From Sandarakinorhabdus cyanobacteriorum (GTDB lineage: Bacteria; Pseudomonadota; Alphaproteobacteria; Sphingomonadales; Sphingomonadaceae): 44,066 bases of DNA. This document shows, one piece after another, positions 1-6,532 of this stretch (its first letter is position 1; each line of letters begins with the position of its first letter). The DNA is taken from the NCBI RefSeq assembly GCF_002251755.1, contig NZ_NOXT01000100.1:1-44066 (forward strand), in the 5' to 3' direction. A program made the translations under genes and the position numbers. The notes under the pieces were generated by a model. The model did not search any database. It was not told the DNA's origin and worked only from the letters and a program-made list of their open reading frames with translations.

Positions 1-76
1 AGCGCCGTTGCAAGGCCGAGTTTTTCAACACAATCGGGGCGTAACCGGACTCACCTGCCAACAGCGCACCCGAAAA

Positions 77-119
77 CGAACGGGTGCAGGGGCCTCGCCC
101 CTGCCCGCCGGAGGCTCTC
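77..119 (+). repeat. Dispersed GC-rich palindromic repeat, left copy
   Basis: A 43-nt segment starting CGAACGGGT with the core GGGGCCTCGCCCC, ending in CCGCCGGAGGC. The core is self-complementary and can fold as a hairpin. A near-identical copy lies in inverted orientation at 43782-43823, so the two flank almost the whole window. Similar GGGGCCTCGCCCC elements are common in non-coding DNA of GC-rich proteobacteria (recall). The rest of positions 1-201 shows no convincing gene; the open frames there run through this repeat or antisense to the thioesterase. Confidence 0.6.
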
Positions 120-201
120 TTGCCTTTCTTCAAAGGCCTGATGGGCCCAACTTCAATCATTGTCCCGGACGACGGGCTTTTGGACCGGAACGCAGCCGCG
201 C

Positions 202-639
202 TTACCGATCCGGCCAGTCCAGCACGAAGTTGATGTGCGCCGCGGTGATCGGTTTGGCGCGGTCACCCTGCCAGGCGCTGGCGTGGACGTTGACGACGCG
301 GCGGCCGAGCTTGGCGATGCTGGCGGCGGCGCGGGTTTCCACCGGGGCGCCTTCGCGCATGAAATCCACCGTGACGGTGACCGGGCGGACGCGCGGCAGC
401 GCCTCCCCTTCCGGCTGGGCGGCGATGACGGTGAGCAGGCCGGCGAGTTCGAGCAGGCCGGAGATGGAGCCGCCGTGGAGCCGGCCGGGCGAGCCAATCA
501 GCGTGTCGGCAAAGGGCATGATCAGCTGCAGTTCGCCGCCAACCCGTTCGAACGAAAGATCAAGCAGGGCGGCATAGGGCAGAAGATCAAGCCGGCCCGA
601 CGGCTGGCGCAGCAGGGTGGCGAGCGCGGGGTTGGTCAT
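202..639 (-). CDS. PaaI-family hotdog thioesterase (second of pair)
   Basis: A 145-residue protein of the usual size for a single hotdog-fold acyl-CoA thioesterase. The family signature is visible as GRLHGGSISGLLELAG (about residues 52-67), where the HGG turn and following helix form the acyl-CoA site. A beta strand rich in V/T (VTVTVDFMREG) follows, as in PaaI/YbgC-like enzymes. The ATG overlaps the stop of the upstream thioesterase by 4 nt, so the two are probably co-translated; they may form a heteromer or act on related substrates. Substrate cannot be read from sequence. It is the last gene of the sufE operon. Confidence 0.85.
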   Translation of the reverse strand: MTNPALATLLRQPSGRLDLLPYAALLDLSFERVGGELQLIMPFADTLIGSPGRLHGGSISGLLELAGLLTVIAAQPEGEALPRVRPVTVTVDFMREGAPVETRAAASIAKLGRRVVNVHASAWQGDRAKPITAAHINFVLDWPDR

Positions 640-1088
640 TGCCAGCCTCCCGCCAGTTTGGACGCGGCAAACATGAAGGTGCCGGCGACATGGGCGATGG
701 GATCGGCCGGATCACCATCATGGGCGAGGCCGCGCACGAAGGCGATCTGGCGCGTCATCCGATAGCATTCGCCGCGCGCCGTCACCGTGGCCTGCGGCTT
801 GGGGCTGCGGACATAATCGGTTCTGAGATCGAGCGTGGCATGGGGTTCGAAGGCGCCGCGGGCCAGCATGGAGGCCATGCCGACACAGGTGTCCATCAGG
901 GTGATGATGGGCCCCGAGGCCCAGATGCCGTGATCGGGATCAACCAGGAACTCGGGCCTGAACGGCAGTTGCAGTTCCACCCAGCGGTCGCCGGCCTGGA
1001 TGAAGCGCAGGCCCAATTGCTTGTTGTGCGGCACGCGGCCAACGAAGGGCCCCATGAATGCACCCACCTGATCGGCAAAGCTGGTCAT
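636..1088 (-). CDS. PaaI-family hotdog thioesterase (first of pair)
   Basis: A 150-residue hotdog-fold protein. The segment HGIWASGPIITLMDTCVGMAS (about residues 53-73) occupies the position of the HGG-x-helix of PaaI thioesterases, with the acidic D of LMD as the likely catalytic residue. The strand ATLDLRTDYVRSP matches the family's central beta strand. The gene overlaps sufE upstream (ATGA, 1085-1088) and the second thioesterase downstream (636-639), which argues for one transcript. Tandem hotdog genes like this are frequent in sphingomonads (recall). Substrate unknown. Confidence 0.85.
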   Translation of the reverse strand: MTSFADQVGAFMGPFVGRVPHNKQLGLRFIQAGDRWVELQLPFRPEFLVDPDHGIWASGPIITLMDTCVGMASMLARGAFEPHATLDLRTDYVRSPKPQATVTARGECYRMTRQIAFVRGLAHDGDPADPIAHVAGTFMFAASKLAGGWQ

Positions 1089-1495
1089 GCGCCTTCCCGT
1101 GCCAGCGCATCGATGCGGGCGATCATGGAGGCCAGCCCCTGCGTGCGGTTGGAGGAGAGATGCTTCGACAGGCCGAGGCCATCAAGCCGGGCCTTGATGC
1201 TGGCGCCATCGATGGCGCTGGCCGGCTGGCCATCGGCGAGCATGAGCACGAGGGCGACGAGGCCCTTGACGATGGCGGCATCACTGTCGGCCGCGAAGTG
1301 CAGCACGTCGCCAGCGCGGGTGGGGTGCAGCCAGACCTGGGATGCGCAGCCGCGCACCTTGTTGGCGTCGGTTTTCAGGGCCGGATCCATCGGCGGCAGG
1401 GCGGCGCCCAGCGCGATGATCAGGCGATATTTGTCGTCCCAATCGTCGAAGGCTTCGAATTCGGCTTCGACGTCATCGAAAGTGGTGATGGCCAT
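1085..1495 (-). CDS. sufE: SufE-family cysteine desulfuration protein
   Basis: A 136-residue SufE-like protein that accepts persulfide sulfur from the cysteine desulfurase SufS during Fe-S cluster assembly. The acceptor-loop motif VRGCASQVW (Cys about residue 50) matches the family (recall: V-x-G-C-x-S-x-V-W), and the lower-conserved DWDDKYRLIIALG N-terminus also fits. Length is typical. The usual suf genes are not next to it; it heads an operon with two thioesterases. The start codon lies exactly at the end of a 14-bp perfect hairpin (1495-1532) whose 3' arm contains the AAGGG that would serve as ribosome binding site, so translation may be structure-controlled. Confidence 0.9.
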   Translation of the reverse strand: MAITTFDDVEAEFEAFDDWDDKYRLIIALGAALPPMDPALKTDANKVRGCASQVWLHPTRAGDVLHFAADSDAAIVKGLVALVLMLADGQPASAIDGASIKARLDGLGLSKHLSSNRTQGLASMIARIDALAREGA

Positions 1496-1532
1496 GACCG
1501 CAGCCCTTGGGGGCTGGGAAGGGCTGCGGTCA
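1495..1532 (-). promoter_or_regulatory. Perfect 14-bp hairpin abutting the sufE start codon
   Basis: Arms TGACCGCAGCCCTT (1495-1508) and AAGGGCTGCGGTCA (1519-1532) are perfect reverse complements with a 10-nt loop. In the minus-strand RNA the hairpin begins 2 nt after the stop codon of the 83-aa psp-locus gene. It ends with the A of the sufE AUG. The 3' arm holds the only purine-rich candidate ribosome binding site (AAGGG), so the fold would hide it. No U-run follows, so a classical intrinsic terminator is less likely than a translational block or processing site. Confidence 0.65.
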
Positions 1533-1534
1533 AG

Positions 1535-1786
1535 TCAGATATCAACACCCGCGGCGATGGCTTCCAGCTTGCGGATGCGTTCCTTGAGGTCGGCCAGGTC
1601 GATGCGCTGGCCGATGGCCGGCAGATCGGAATTTTTGGCGGCCGGGCGGGCCTCGATCTCGCGGGTCTTCAGCTTCAGCCAGCCAGACCAGGCCCAGGCA
1701 GCCAGGCTGCCGATCATCGCCAGCCCGATGAGGGATGCGGTCGACAGGATCATCAGGCTTTCAGCGGGAGGCACTGACGGGGGCAT
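1535..1786 (-). CDS. Small membrane/coiled-coil protein of the psp locus (83 aa)
   Basis: Not recognised as a named family. It has one hydrophobic segment (about residues 11-34) followed by WLKLKTREIE and a short heptad-like helix ending LKERIRKLEAIAAG. The layout (single N-terminal membrane helix, then cytosolic coiled coil) and the R-x-LE-x-IA tail resemble the three neighbouring small proteins and PspB. The WLKxK motif after the membrane helix is shared with the 108-aa neighbour. A good AGGAGA precedes the ATG by 6 nt. It is the last gene before the hairpin ahead of sufE. Likely a Psp-associated membrane protein by context only. Confidence 0.65.
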   Translation of the reverse strand: MPPSVPPAESLMILSTASLIGLAMIGSLAAWAWSGWLKLKTREIEARPAAKNSDLPAIGQRIDLADLKERIRKLEAIAAGVDI

Positions 1787-1807
1787 CTTCAGTCTCCTTG
1801 TCTTGGC

Positions 1808-2068
1808 TTACTTGTCTTTGAGGGATTCGATTTCGTCGGCCAGGCGCTTGGCCGGATCGGTGGCCAGGCGTTCCAGCACGCGGATGCGGTCGTTCAGGCG
1901 GGCAACCTCGGCCTGCAGGCGCTGGTTTTCGGCATTGTCTTCGCCGGCGCCGGCCAGTTGCCGCAGCTTGTCCAGCTTACGGTTGTCGCGGTTGCCCATG
2001 CGGCCGGACAGCACCCGGCCAATGGTGACGATCAACACGATCATCACCACCATCTCGAACGGATTCAT
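1808..2068 (-). CDS. PspB-like small membrane/coiled-coil protein (86 aa)
   Basis: N-terminal membrane helix (MNPFEMVVMIVLIVTIG, residues 1-17), then a charged linker and a predicted coiled coil. The end reads RIRVLERLATD..KRLADEIESL. This tail is nearly the same as in the 92-aa and 108-aa neighbours and resembles the C-terminus of PspB (RIETVERIVAAD). The size is close to classic PspB (about 75-85 aa), so it may be a diverged PspB paralogue. A GGAGG lies just upstream of the ATG. Function is inferred from location within the Psp operon. Confidence 0.7.
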   Translation of the reverse strand: MNPFEMVVMIVLIVTIGRVLSGRMGNRDNRKLDKLRQLAGAGEDNAENQRLQAEVARLNDRIRVLERLATDPAKRLADEIESLKDK

Positions 2069-2111
2069 CGTTGGTCCCTCCCATCACCGGCCGGGGGCTG
2101 GCCGGTGGTCA

Positions 2112-2438
2112 TCAGTTCAATTGCTTGGTGGCGAGCGCGTCGATTTCGGCGGCCAGCCGGCTGGGTTGATCGGTGGCGATGCGTTCCAGCACGGCCATGC
2201 GGTCCTTCAGGCTGCCCAGTTCGGCCTGCAGCTGGGCATTTTCCTCGGAAATCAGCTTGATGCGTTCCATCGCTTCACCGCCGCCGTTGGGATAGAGCGG
2301 CTTGCCCCAGCTGTTTTCCAGCGGATAGCCGTTCTTCACCTTCAGCCAGGTGGTGGCCACCCAGCCGACCATGCCGGTGAAAACGGCAATTGCGCCAACG
2401 GGGGCAATGGAATTGACGATTTCCGGGTTCAAGGCCAT
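2112..2438 (-). CDS. PspB-like small membrane/coiled-coil protein (108 aa)
   Basis: I chose the ATG at 2438 (MALNPEIVNS) because AAGGA sits 7 nt before it; an in-frame TTG at 2453 would overlap the previous gene. One membrane helix (about residues 11-32), the WLKxK motif, a polar stretch, then a coiled coil ending RMAVLERIATDQPSRLAAEI. The last motif is shared with the two flanking small proteins. No catalytic residues are visible. Probably a Psp-associated membrane component; no named family recognised. Confidence 0.68.
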   Translation of the reverse strand: MALNPEIVNSIAPVGAIAVFTGMVGWVATTWLKVKNGYPLENSWGKPLYPNGGGEAMERIKLISEENAQLQAELGSLKDRMAVLERIATDQPSRLAAEIDALATKQLN

Positions 2439-2449
2439 GGATAAGTCCT

Positions 2450-2728
2450 TCAATTCAATTTCTTGGGTTGATCGCGCAGCGATTCGATCTGCACGGCCAA
2501 GCCTTCGTTGCGATCGGTGACGATGCGGTTGAGCACCGCCACACGTTCTTCCAGCACCGCGATGCGATTGGCATATTGGGCGGCCTGTTCGGCGGTTTGC
2601 GTGGCGGTGAGCGCCAGCTGTTTTTCCTTCAGATCGGCCCAGCGCCGGAAGCCGGTGAGCAGGATGCCGAAGATCGGGATCGAAACGCCCAGGATCGGGA
2701 TCAGGGCAAAGATGGCGTTCTCGCTCAT
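2450..2728 (-). CDS. PspB-like small membrane/coiled-coil protein (92 aa)
   Basis: An N-terminal hydrophobic helix (about residues 5-27, ALIPILGVSIPIFGILLTGF) is followed by a long amphipathic helix with heptad spacing (NRIAVLEERVAVLNRIVTD), then LAVQIESL. The topology matches PspB (membrane helix plus cytosolic coiled coil). GAGGGG precedes the ATG. It lies 10 nt downstream of the longer PspC gene and so is almost surely in the same transcript. One of four serial small paralogues after pspC. Confidence 0.7.
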   Translation of the reverse strand: MSENAIFALIPILGVSIPIFGILLTGFRRWADLKEKQLALTATQTAEQAAQYANRIAVLEERVAVLNRIVTDRNEGLAVQIESLRDQPKKLN

Positions 2729-2738
2729 GGTCAGCCCC

Positions 2739-3119
2739 TCAGCGCAGCTTTTCGATTTCGTCGGCCAGTTGGCGGCTCTCGCTGGTCAGGTGATATTCCA
2801 GATCGCGCAGGCGGCGATCGGCATCACGGAACTGGGCGTTCACATCGCGCAGCGTGCGCTTGGGGGCGACGCGGACATCGCGCCAGAATTCCACCCGTTC
2901 GGGGGCTTCGTCATAGAGCGAATTGGGCTTGGCGTTGGCGATCCAGGCCACCACGAAGTAGGCGGGGATGAGGGCGCCGCCACCCATGACAATGCCGACG
3001 GCGAGCGCGGCGCGGACCAGCGTGACATCCCAGCCGAAAAAATCGGCGATGCCAGCGCAGACGCCCAGAAACTTGCCGTTACGCTTGTCGAGATAGAAGC
3101 GGGTGCGGCTTTCAGACAT
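2739..3119 (-). CDS. pspC: PspC-domain envelope stress protein, long form
   Basis: A 126-residue PspC-domain protein. The signature KRNGKFLGVCAGIADFFGWDVTLVRAA (residues about 12-39) is the canonical PspC domain, followed by a glycine-rich membrane segment (GIVMGGGALIPAYFVVAWIA). The C-terminal half is a helix ending ESRQLADEIEKLR, which resembles the tails of the small PspB-like neighbours. In enterobacteria PspB and PspC are inner-membrane sensors that pull PspA off PspF. This is one of two adjacent PspC-domain genes. Confidence 0.9.
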   Translation of the reverse strand: MSESRTRFYLDKRNGKFLGVCAGIADFFGWDVTLVRAALAVGIVMGGGALIPAYFVVAWIANAKPNSLYDEAPERVEFWRDVRVAPKRTLRDVNAQFRDADRRLRDLEYHLTSESRQLADEIEKLR

Positions 3120-3162
3120 GGTGGTGATCCCTGTTGGCCGGAGACGAGGCCGGCGGTTGGAT

Positions 3163-3351
3163 TCAATAGGTGGAGGGCGCGATCAGGCCGATCAGCAGAT
3201 AGAGGATGATCGGCGACCCGACGCCGAACACGGCAGCGGCGACGAAGGCGATGCGCACCAGGCTGACATCCCAGCCCATGTAGTTGGCGATGCCGGCGCA
3301 GACGCCCATCACCTTGCCTTCGGTCTTGTTGACGAGAAACTGGCGGCTCAT
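3163..3351 (-). CDS. PspC-domain protein, short form (62 aa)
   Basis: Consists of the PspC domain only: NKTEGKVMGVCAGIANYMGWDVSLVRIAF, then a membrane helix ending IGLIAPSTY. It lacks the cytosolic C-terminal helix of its neighbour. A strong AGGAGG precedes the ATG. Sixty residues is about the size of stand-alone PspC-domain proteins in many bacteria. The two PspC genes (short then long) probably arose by duplication. It sits between pspB and the longer pspC in one operon. Confidence 0.88.
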   Translation of the reverse strand: MSRQFLVNKTEGKVMGVCAGIANYMGWDVSLVRIAFVAAAVFGVGSPIILYLLIGLIAPSTY

Positions 3352-3375
3352 CTCTTGGCCTCCTTTGGGCCGGGT

Positions 3376-3639
3376 TCAGCGCAGCTGGCGGCGCTGTTCG
3401 GACAGATCAGCGATGCGGCTGTCTTTCCAGTTGGGGTTGTCGGCGGCGACGATGCGCTCGACGGTTTCGATGCGCTGGTCGAGCCGGCGGGCGAGGTCGT
3501 GCAGTTCGTCGAGCAGGGCTTCATCCTGGCGGCTGATGCCGGTCTGGCTTTTCCACTTGGTGACATAGTGAAGGATCATGCCGAGCAGGCCGATGAACAG
3601 CATGCCGACGACTGCGACGGGAACGATGATATCTTCCAC
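3376..3639 (-). CDS. pspB: Phage shock protein B
   Basis: An 87-residue PspB: N-terminal membrane helix (IIVPVAVVGMLFIGLLGMILHYVTKW), then a cytosolic coiled coil with ELHDLARRLDQRIETVERI. Size and layout match the family. The start is GTG at 3639, 3 nt after the pspA stop, with GGAGG within the end of pspA, so it is likely translationally coupled. PspB works with PspC to sense membrane stress and release PspF from PspA. Confidence 0.88.
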   Translation of the reverse strand: MEDIIVPVAVVGMLFIGLLGMILHYVTKWKSQTGISRQDEALLDELHDLARRLDQRIETVERIVAADNPNWKDSRIADLSEQRRQLR

Positions 3640-3642
3640 GGA

Positions 3643-4320
3643 TCAACCCTCCGACTTGCCAAGGCGGGCCTTCATGGCTTCAAGCTCGGCATCCACTTCA
3701 TCATTGCCCTGGAGGGCGGCGAACTCATCGGCGAGGCTGCGGGTGCCGCCGGGGCCGGCGAGGCCCAGCGCATCGGCGCGGCCTTCGGCCATGTCGGCGC
3801 GGCGTTCCAGCACCTCGAAGCGGCTGAAGGCTTCCTCCACACGCGGGCCGCGGATCATGTCGCGCAGCTTGGAGCGCTGGGTGGCGCTTTCGATGCGGTT
3901 CAGCAGCGCGTTCTGGCGGCTACGGGCTTCGCGCAGCTTGCCTTCCAGCTTGGCGATGTCGGCCTCGTTCAGGGCGAGCGTTTCGTTGAGGAGATCAACC
4001 TCGGCCTGGGTAGTGTCGATGAAGGCCTTGGCCTTGTTCTTTTCGACGAGCGCGGCCTTGGCGAGATCCTCGCGGCCCTTCGACAGGGCGAGCTCGGCCT
4101 TGTCCTGCCAATCCTGCACGGCCTGTTCGGCCTTGATGATGGCGCGCTTCATTTCCTTCTGATCAGCGATGGTCCGGGCCGCGGACGCGCGCACCTCAAC
4201 CAGCGTTTCTTCCATCTCCATGATGATCATGCGGATCATCTTGGCCGGGTCTTCGGCCCGGTCGAGAAGGTCGGTCACGTTGGCGGCGATGATGTCGCGG
4301 GTTCGCGAAAAAATGCCCAT
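3643..4320 (-). CDS. pspA: Phage shock protein A
   Basis: A 225-residue PspA/IM30 protein beginning MGIFSRTRDIIAANVTDLLDRAEDPAKMIRMII, the conserved amphipathic N-terminal helix and first coiled coil. The rest is long helices rich in E, K and A, as expected for this ESCRT-III-like membrane remodelling protein. I chose the ATG at 4320 because GGAGA lies 8 nt upstream and the N-terminus aligns with the family; the open frame continues upstream only as non-homologous sequence. PspA coats damaged inner membrane and, when free, inhibits PspF. It is the second gene after the sigma-54 promoter. Confidence 0.95.
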   Translation of the reverse strand: MGIFSRTRDIIAANVTDLLDRAEDPAKMIRMIIMEMEETLVEVRASAARTIADQKEMKRAIIKAEQAVQDWQDKAELALSKGREDLAKAALVEKNKAKAFIDTTQAEVDLLNETLALNEADIAKLEGKLREARSRQNALLNRIESATQRSKLRDMIRGPRVEEAFSRFEVLERRADMAEGRADALGLAGPGGTRSLADEFAALQGNDEVDAELEAMKARLGKSEG

Positions 4321-4430
4321 CGGCTTGATCTCCAGAAATTCGAACTTGGCAGCGGTCAGGGTGGCTGGGGCTGGTTCCGGGTTGAGGGGGCGAATCATCG
4401 GAACCAGGCTCCCAGCCACCGTATCGAGGC

Positions 4431-4568
4431 TCACGCCACGATATCGCTGTTCGTGGTCGGCGTCACCATGGCCGGGCCGGTGGCGGCGGCGATGAAGGTG
4501 GTGCCGATCAGGAGGGCGGCAAACAGGGCCGTGACGGTGCGGCCGATCTGGGTGAAGTTGGTGGTCAT
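4431..4568 (-). CDS. Small conserved membrane/secreted protein at the head of the psp operon (45 aa)
   Basis: Forty-five residues starting MTTNFTQIGRTVTALFAALL. It has one hydrophobic stretch (about residues 12-29) ending in a possible signal cleavage region (FIAAATGPA). AGGAGA lies 6 nt before the ATG at 4568; the upstream in-frame ATG at 4613 is excluded because it would precede or coincide with the predicted sigma-54 transcription start. I recall short proteins of this form upstream of pspA in sphingomonads. Function unknown; it is the first product of the stress-induced transcript. Confidence 0.65.
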   Translation of the reverse strand: MTTNFTQIGRTVTALFAALLIGTTFIAAATGPAMVTPTTNSDIVA

Positions 4569-4624
4569 CTTTGGTCTCCTTCGATCTGGTGGGCGGCGGG
4601 GGGTGCCGCTCATGCCAGATGTAC

Positions 4625-4640
4625 TGCATGGCCCGTGCCA
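4625..4640 (-). promoter_or_regulatory. Sigma-54 (-24/-12) promoter of the psp operon
   Basis: Minus-strand TGGCACGGGCCATGCA fits TGGCAC-N5-TTGC with GG and GC separated by exactly 10 nt. Transcription would start near 4614 and give a short leader before the 45-aa gene. The divergent gene is pspF, a sigma-54 activator, which fits the known PspF-dependent psp promoter. Upstream (4655-4690) is an AT-rich tract in otherwise GC-rich DNA, suitable for an IHF bend and PspF enhancer sites, though no exact consensus was found. Confidence 0.8.
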
Positions 4641-4748
4641 ACTGGATGGCGTGATCCAAGATATTGAAAGAAAACGATTTTAAATTTTACCCGCGTGCAG
4701 CATTCCGAAAGACTTGCCAAAACTTGGGAAAAATGCCCAACTCCTCGC

Positions 4749-5786
4749 ATGGCTGCTCCCGCCCAGATGATCGGTTCCAGTTTCAGCTTCCTCGACGCGG
4801 TCGAGCAGGCTTCGGCGGCGGCGGCGCTGAACCGGCCGGTGCTGGTGATTGGCGAGCGCGGGACCGGCAAGGAGTTGATCGCCGACCGTCTGCACCGCCT
4901 CAGCCCGCGCTGGTCGCAACCGCTGGTGTCGTTGAACTGCGCGGCACTGCCGGAAAATCTGATCGATGCCGAATTGTTCGGTTATGAACCTGGCGCCTTT
5001 ACCGGGGCGCAGCGGGCGCGGGCCGGGCGGTTCGAGGATGCCGATGGCGGCACACTGTTCCTGGACGAGATCGGCACCTTGTCATCCCAGGCGCAGGAGC
5101 GGCTGCTGCGCGTTGTCGAATATGGCGAGCTGTCGCGGCTGGGATCGAACAAGACGGTGAAGGTGGATGTGCGGCTGGTGGGCGCCACCAACGAGGATCT
5201 GCCGGCGCTGGTGATGCGCGGGCGGTTCCGGGCCGATTTGCTGGACCGGTTGAGTTTCGAGGTGATCACCCTGCCGCCCTTGCGCGAGAGGGCGGAGGAT
5301 ATCGAGTTGCTGGCCACCCATTTCGCCCGGCGCATGGCCGCCGAACTGGGCTGGCCGCGCTTTCCCGGCTTTTCGCCGCGCGTGCTGGAACAACTGCAGA
5401 GCTGGCACTGGCCGGGCAATGTGCGCGAGTTGAAGAATGTGGTGGAGCGGGCGCTGTATCGCTGGGGCGATGCCGAGCGGCCGGTGGGGCAGCTGGTGGT
5501 GGACCCGTTCGAATCGCCGTGGCGGCCGGCACCAATGCCCGGCAGCGGTGGAGCGGCCGTGGCGGCACCTGCGCCGGTTGCCGCGCCAGCCGCCGCTGCA
5601 CCGGCAACGCCACCCGTTGAGGCGGTCAATGATCTGCGCGGCGCGGTGATGGCCTATGAGAAGCAGTTGCTGGAAGCCGCGCTGGAGCGCAACCGTCACA
5701 ACCAGCGGCGGACGGCGGCGGCGCTGGGCCTGAGCTATGACCAGTTGCGCCATGCCCTGAAGCGGCATGGCCTGATGGGGGAATGA
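4749..5786 (+). CDS. pspF: PspF, sigma-54 activator of the phage-shock operon
   Basis: A 345-residue enhancer-binding protein with no N-terminal receiver domain, as in PspF. Visible: Walker A GERGTGKE (residues 35-42), the sigma-54-contact loop GAFTGA, Walker B TLFLDEIG, arginine-finger region FRADLLDRLSF, and a C-terminal Fis-type helix-turn-helix (NQRRTAAALGLSYDQLRHALKRHG). Trp55 in LSPRWSQP matches E. coli Trp56, the PspA-binding residue. An Ala/Pro linker (about residues 258-290) joins AAA+ and HTH. I chose ATG 4749, which aligns with the E. coli N-terminus; a GTG at 4695 is in frame. Divergent from the psp operon it should activate. Confidence 0.93.
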   Translation: MAAPAQMIGSSFSFLDAVEQASAAAALNRPVLVIGERGTGKELIADRLHRLSPRWSQPLVSLNCAALPENLIDAELFGYEPGAFTGAQRARAGRFEDADGGTLFLDEIGTLSSQAQERLLRVVEYGELSRLGSNKTVKVDVRLVGATNEDLPALVMRGRFRADLLDRLSFEVITLPPLRERAEDIELLATHFARRMAAELGWPRFPGFSPRVLEQLQSWHWPGNVRELKNVVERALYRWGDAERPVGQLVVDPFESPWRPAPMPGSGGAAVAAPAPVAAPAAAAPATPPVEAVNDLRGAVMAYEKQLLEAALERNRHNQRRTAAALGLSYDQLRHALKRHGLMGE

Positions 5787-5803
5787 ATTTTCCCACCCCC
5801 CAG

Positions 5804-5825
5804 CCCCTCCCGCAAGCGGGAGGGG
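5804..5825. terminator. 10-bp GC hairpin between convergent pspF and yciB
   Basis: CCCCTCCCGC (5804-5813) and GCGGGAGGGG (5816-5825) are perfect complements with a very tight 2-nt loop (effectively 4 nt). It lies in the 49-nt gap between the two convergent stop codons, the place for a bidirectional terminator. TTTT stands at 5788-5791 on the plus strand before the stem, so it would act as an AAAA/UUUU tract mainly for minus-strand transcripts. Confidence 0.55.
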
Positions 5826-5835
5826 AGCAGAGCCC

Positions 5836-6471
5836 TCAATCCAGCTTCAGGCCATGCCTGGTCAGAAGCGGGGTCTGGGCGATGGTGAAGGCGAAGATGG
5901 CGACGGTGACGCCCCACACCTTGAAGCTGAGCCAGTCATCATAGGACAGGAACCGGCGCGCGGCTTCGTTGGCGGCAAGCAGGGTGAGGAAGAACAGGGC
6001 CCAGTTGCGGGTGAGCAGGCGCCAGCCGCGATCCGTGAGGCCGGGCAGCGCATCGCCCATCACCAGCTGCAGGGTGGGCCGGCCGGTGAGCAGGCCGCCG
6101 AACAGCAGCGCCGAGAACACGCCATAGATGATGGTGGGCTTCAGCTGGATGAACGCCTTGTCCTGCAGCCAGATGGTGAGGCCACCGAACAGCACGACGA
6201 TCACCGTGGTGAAGATCATCGCGGGGGGCAGATGGCGGGTCTTGGCCCAGTGCCACAGCGCCGCCACCAGGCTGGCGATGATGAACACGCCGGTGCCGAT
6301 CATGGCGCTCGCCATGTCGGCATCGCGCAAACCCGCCAGTTCGCCGCGTTCAAACATCGCCTTGCCAGCCTTGCTGCCGGCAAAGAACAGCAGCAGCGGG
6401 CCAAAGTTCACGGCCAGATTGCTGGAGGTGGACAGTTGCGGACGATCGGCAGGGGGCATGTTCCGCGCCAT
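5836..6471 (-). CDS. yciB: YciB/IspZ-type inner membrane septation protein
   Basis: A 211-residue polytopic protein of the YciB family (septation protein A, Pfam IspZ). Typical features: LAVNFGPLLLFFAG near the N-terminus, TIWLQDKAFIQLKPTIIYGVFSALLFGG in the middle, and RGWRLLTRNWALFFLTLLAANEAARRF near the end. About five membrane helices. I chose the ATG at 6471 (MARNMPPADRP); ATG 6459 is an alternative. In E. coli YciB affects envelope synthesis and elongation. Divergent from ccmA, with about 60 nt between starts. Confidence 0.92.
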   Translation of the reverse strand: MARNMPPADRPQLSTSSNLAVNFGPLLLFFAGSKAGKAMFERGELAGLRDADMASAMIGTGVFIIASLVAALWHWAKTRHLPPAMIFTTVIVVLFGGLTIWLQDKAFIQLKPTIIYGVFSALLFGGLLTGRPTLQLVMGDALPGLTDRGWRLLTRNWALFFLTLLAANEAARRFLSYDDWLSFKVWGVTVAIFAFTIAQTPLLTRHGLKLD

Positions 6472-6532
6472 AGCCTGAATTGCCGGGCTTGCCCAGTTGC
6501 GGGCGGCAGGGCCGGCGGTTAAGCCTGAACGG

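Noticed and set aside
8-577. 189-codon plus-strand open frame at the left end
   Set aside because: It runs through a dispersed repeat and antisense to a clear hotdog thioesterase.
4660-4690. IHF site in the pspF-psp gap
   Set aside because: AT-rich as expected but the match to WATCAA-N4-TTR is imperfect, so it is not listed as a site.
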